From assembly GCA_946002045.1 (NCBI GenBank), contig CAMFYM010000026.1:1-14530 (forward strand): a DNA stretch of 14,530 nucleotides, written 5' to 3'. The notes below the pieces were generated by a model. That model had not been told where the DNA came from. It was given only the letters and a program-made list of their open reading frames with translations, and did no database searches. This stretch comes from an uncultured Clostridia bacterium. GTDB lineage: Bacteria > Bacillota > Clostridia > Oscillospirales > Acutalibacteraceae. Positions within the stretch are counted from its first letter, which is position 1; each line of letters begins with the position of its first letter. Shown piece after piece: positions 14,010 through 14,530 of this stretch. The translations under genes and the position numbers were made by a program.

Positions 14010-14487
14010 TGAATACCTAAAAAATACCTTTGGCTGTAAGGTGTATAAAATCAGTATCAACGCAGGCTTTACCTGTCCTAATCGTGACGGCACAATCTCC
14101 ACAGGTGGCTGTATCTTTTGCTCAAAGGGTGGCAGTGGCGATTTCACATCAAGCCCGTCTCTTTCAATAACAGACCAAATCAATATCGGCAAAGAGCGTC
14201 TGTCTAAAAAAATTAAGGACGGCAAATATATTGCTTACTTTCAAGCCTTTACAAATACATATGCTCCCGTCCCTGTGTTAAGAGAAAGGTTTATGGAGGC
14301 AATTAACCATCCCGATATAGTAGCCCTGTCTATTGCCACTCGTCCCGATTGCCTTGGTGACGATGTACTGTCACTTCTTAACGAGCTTAATCAAATCAAG
14401 CCCGTTTTTGTTGAATTAGGGCTTCAAACAATTCATCAGTCCACAGCCGATTATATTCGCCGTGGCTATACCCTTGATGTTTATGAT
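13990..14487 (+). CDS. Radical SAM protein, YhcC/TIGR01212-like, 3' partial
   Basis: N-terminal 166 residues of a radical SAM enzyme. The iron-sulfur motif is GFTCPNRDGTISTGGCIFCS with C29, C41 and C44 (CX11CX2C), the spacing of the YhcC/TIGR01212 group rather than the common CX3CX2C. Downstream, YFQAFTNTYAP, SIATRPDCLGDD and VELGLQTIHQSTADYIRRGY match the same group. Its function is not well settled: it resembles Elp3-like sulfur or methyl transfer enzymes acting on tRNA, and family members are about 300 residues. ATG 13990 is preceded by AAGGAG at 13980-13985 and overlaps the IMPase gene by 20 nt. Coding sequence stops being genuine at 14487; the open frame continues into adapter. Confidence 0.88.
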
Positions 14488-14530
14488 CTGTCTCTTATAC
14501 ACATCTCCGAGCCCACGAGACGTAGAGGAA
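14488..14530 (+). other. Nextera sequencing adapter plus i7 index (artefact)
   Basis: Bases 14488-14506 are CTGTCTCTTATACACATCT, the complement of the hyperactive Tn5 mosaic end. Bases 14507-14521 are CCGAGCCCACGAGAC, the rest of the Nextera read-2 adapter. GTAGAGGA at 14522-14529 matches an i7 index (N712, from memory) and the last A begins the P7 primer. These 43 bases are untrimmed read-through at a contig edge and carry no biology. Translated in the radical SAM frame they give LSLIHISEPTRRRG, the familiar adapter peptide. Confidence 0.98.

Noticed and set aside
13929..14225. Leftward open frame opposite the IMPase-radical SAM junction
   Set aside because: Both plus-strand genes there carry clear family motifs. 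The minus translation has none.
14488..14506. A genuine Tn5 insertion end
   Set aside because: The mosaic end is followed by the synthetic adapter, an index and the first base of P7, with no transposon sequence.

Overview
This window looks like the end of a contig from a low-GC Firmicute, most likely a gut clostridium of the Ruminococcaceae/Oscillospiraceae type. That placement is inferred from the gene order (smc-ftsY, then yhbY-nadD-yqeK-rsfS-leuS), strong AAGGAG-type ribosome sites, a Gram-positive LexA box and an intracellular-type fucosidase. No rRNA or species-level marker is present.

Positions 1-10775 (+) hold nine tightly packed genes that read as one transcription unit: smc (5' end missing), ftsY, rdgB, yhbY, nadD, yqeK, rsfS, leuS and a GH29 alpha-L-fucosidase. 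Neighbours overlap by 1-8 nt or are 0-16 nt apart, and no promoter was seen between them. They cover chromosome organisation, membrane protein targeting, nucleotide pool cleaning, ribosome assembly and silencing, NAD synthesis, Ap4A turnover and tRNA-Leu charging. The fucosidase is the odd member.

Positions 10775-11047 hold a 273-bp non-coding element with 23-bp terminal inverted repeats (21/23 matching), flanked by TA on both sides and full of nested hairpins. It looks like a MITE of the IS630/Tc1-mariner type. It sits inside the fucosidase stop codon: with the element the stop reads TAG, and without it the stop would read TAA. A perfect 17-bp bidirectional terminator follows at 11053-11090.

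Positions 11091-12377 (-) hold a Y-family DNA polymerase (dinB-like) with its own sigma-A promoter. A LexA/SOS box abuts the -10 element, so the gene is predicted to be DNA-damage inducible. A divergent promoter at 12418-12446 drives a rightward group: an HPr-kinase-like P-loop protein of unknown role, an inositol-monophosphatase-family enzyme, and the start of a YhcC/TIGR01212-type radical SAM protein.

The last 43 bases (14488-14530) are not biological. They match the Illumina Nextera transposase adapter followed by an i7 index, read in frame into the radical SAM gene. Genuine sequence ends at 14487. I found no tRNA, rRNA, CRISPR array or intact transposase gene. The most novel item is the structured TA-flanked element. 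I did not find a convincing new multi-gene system.
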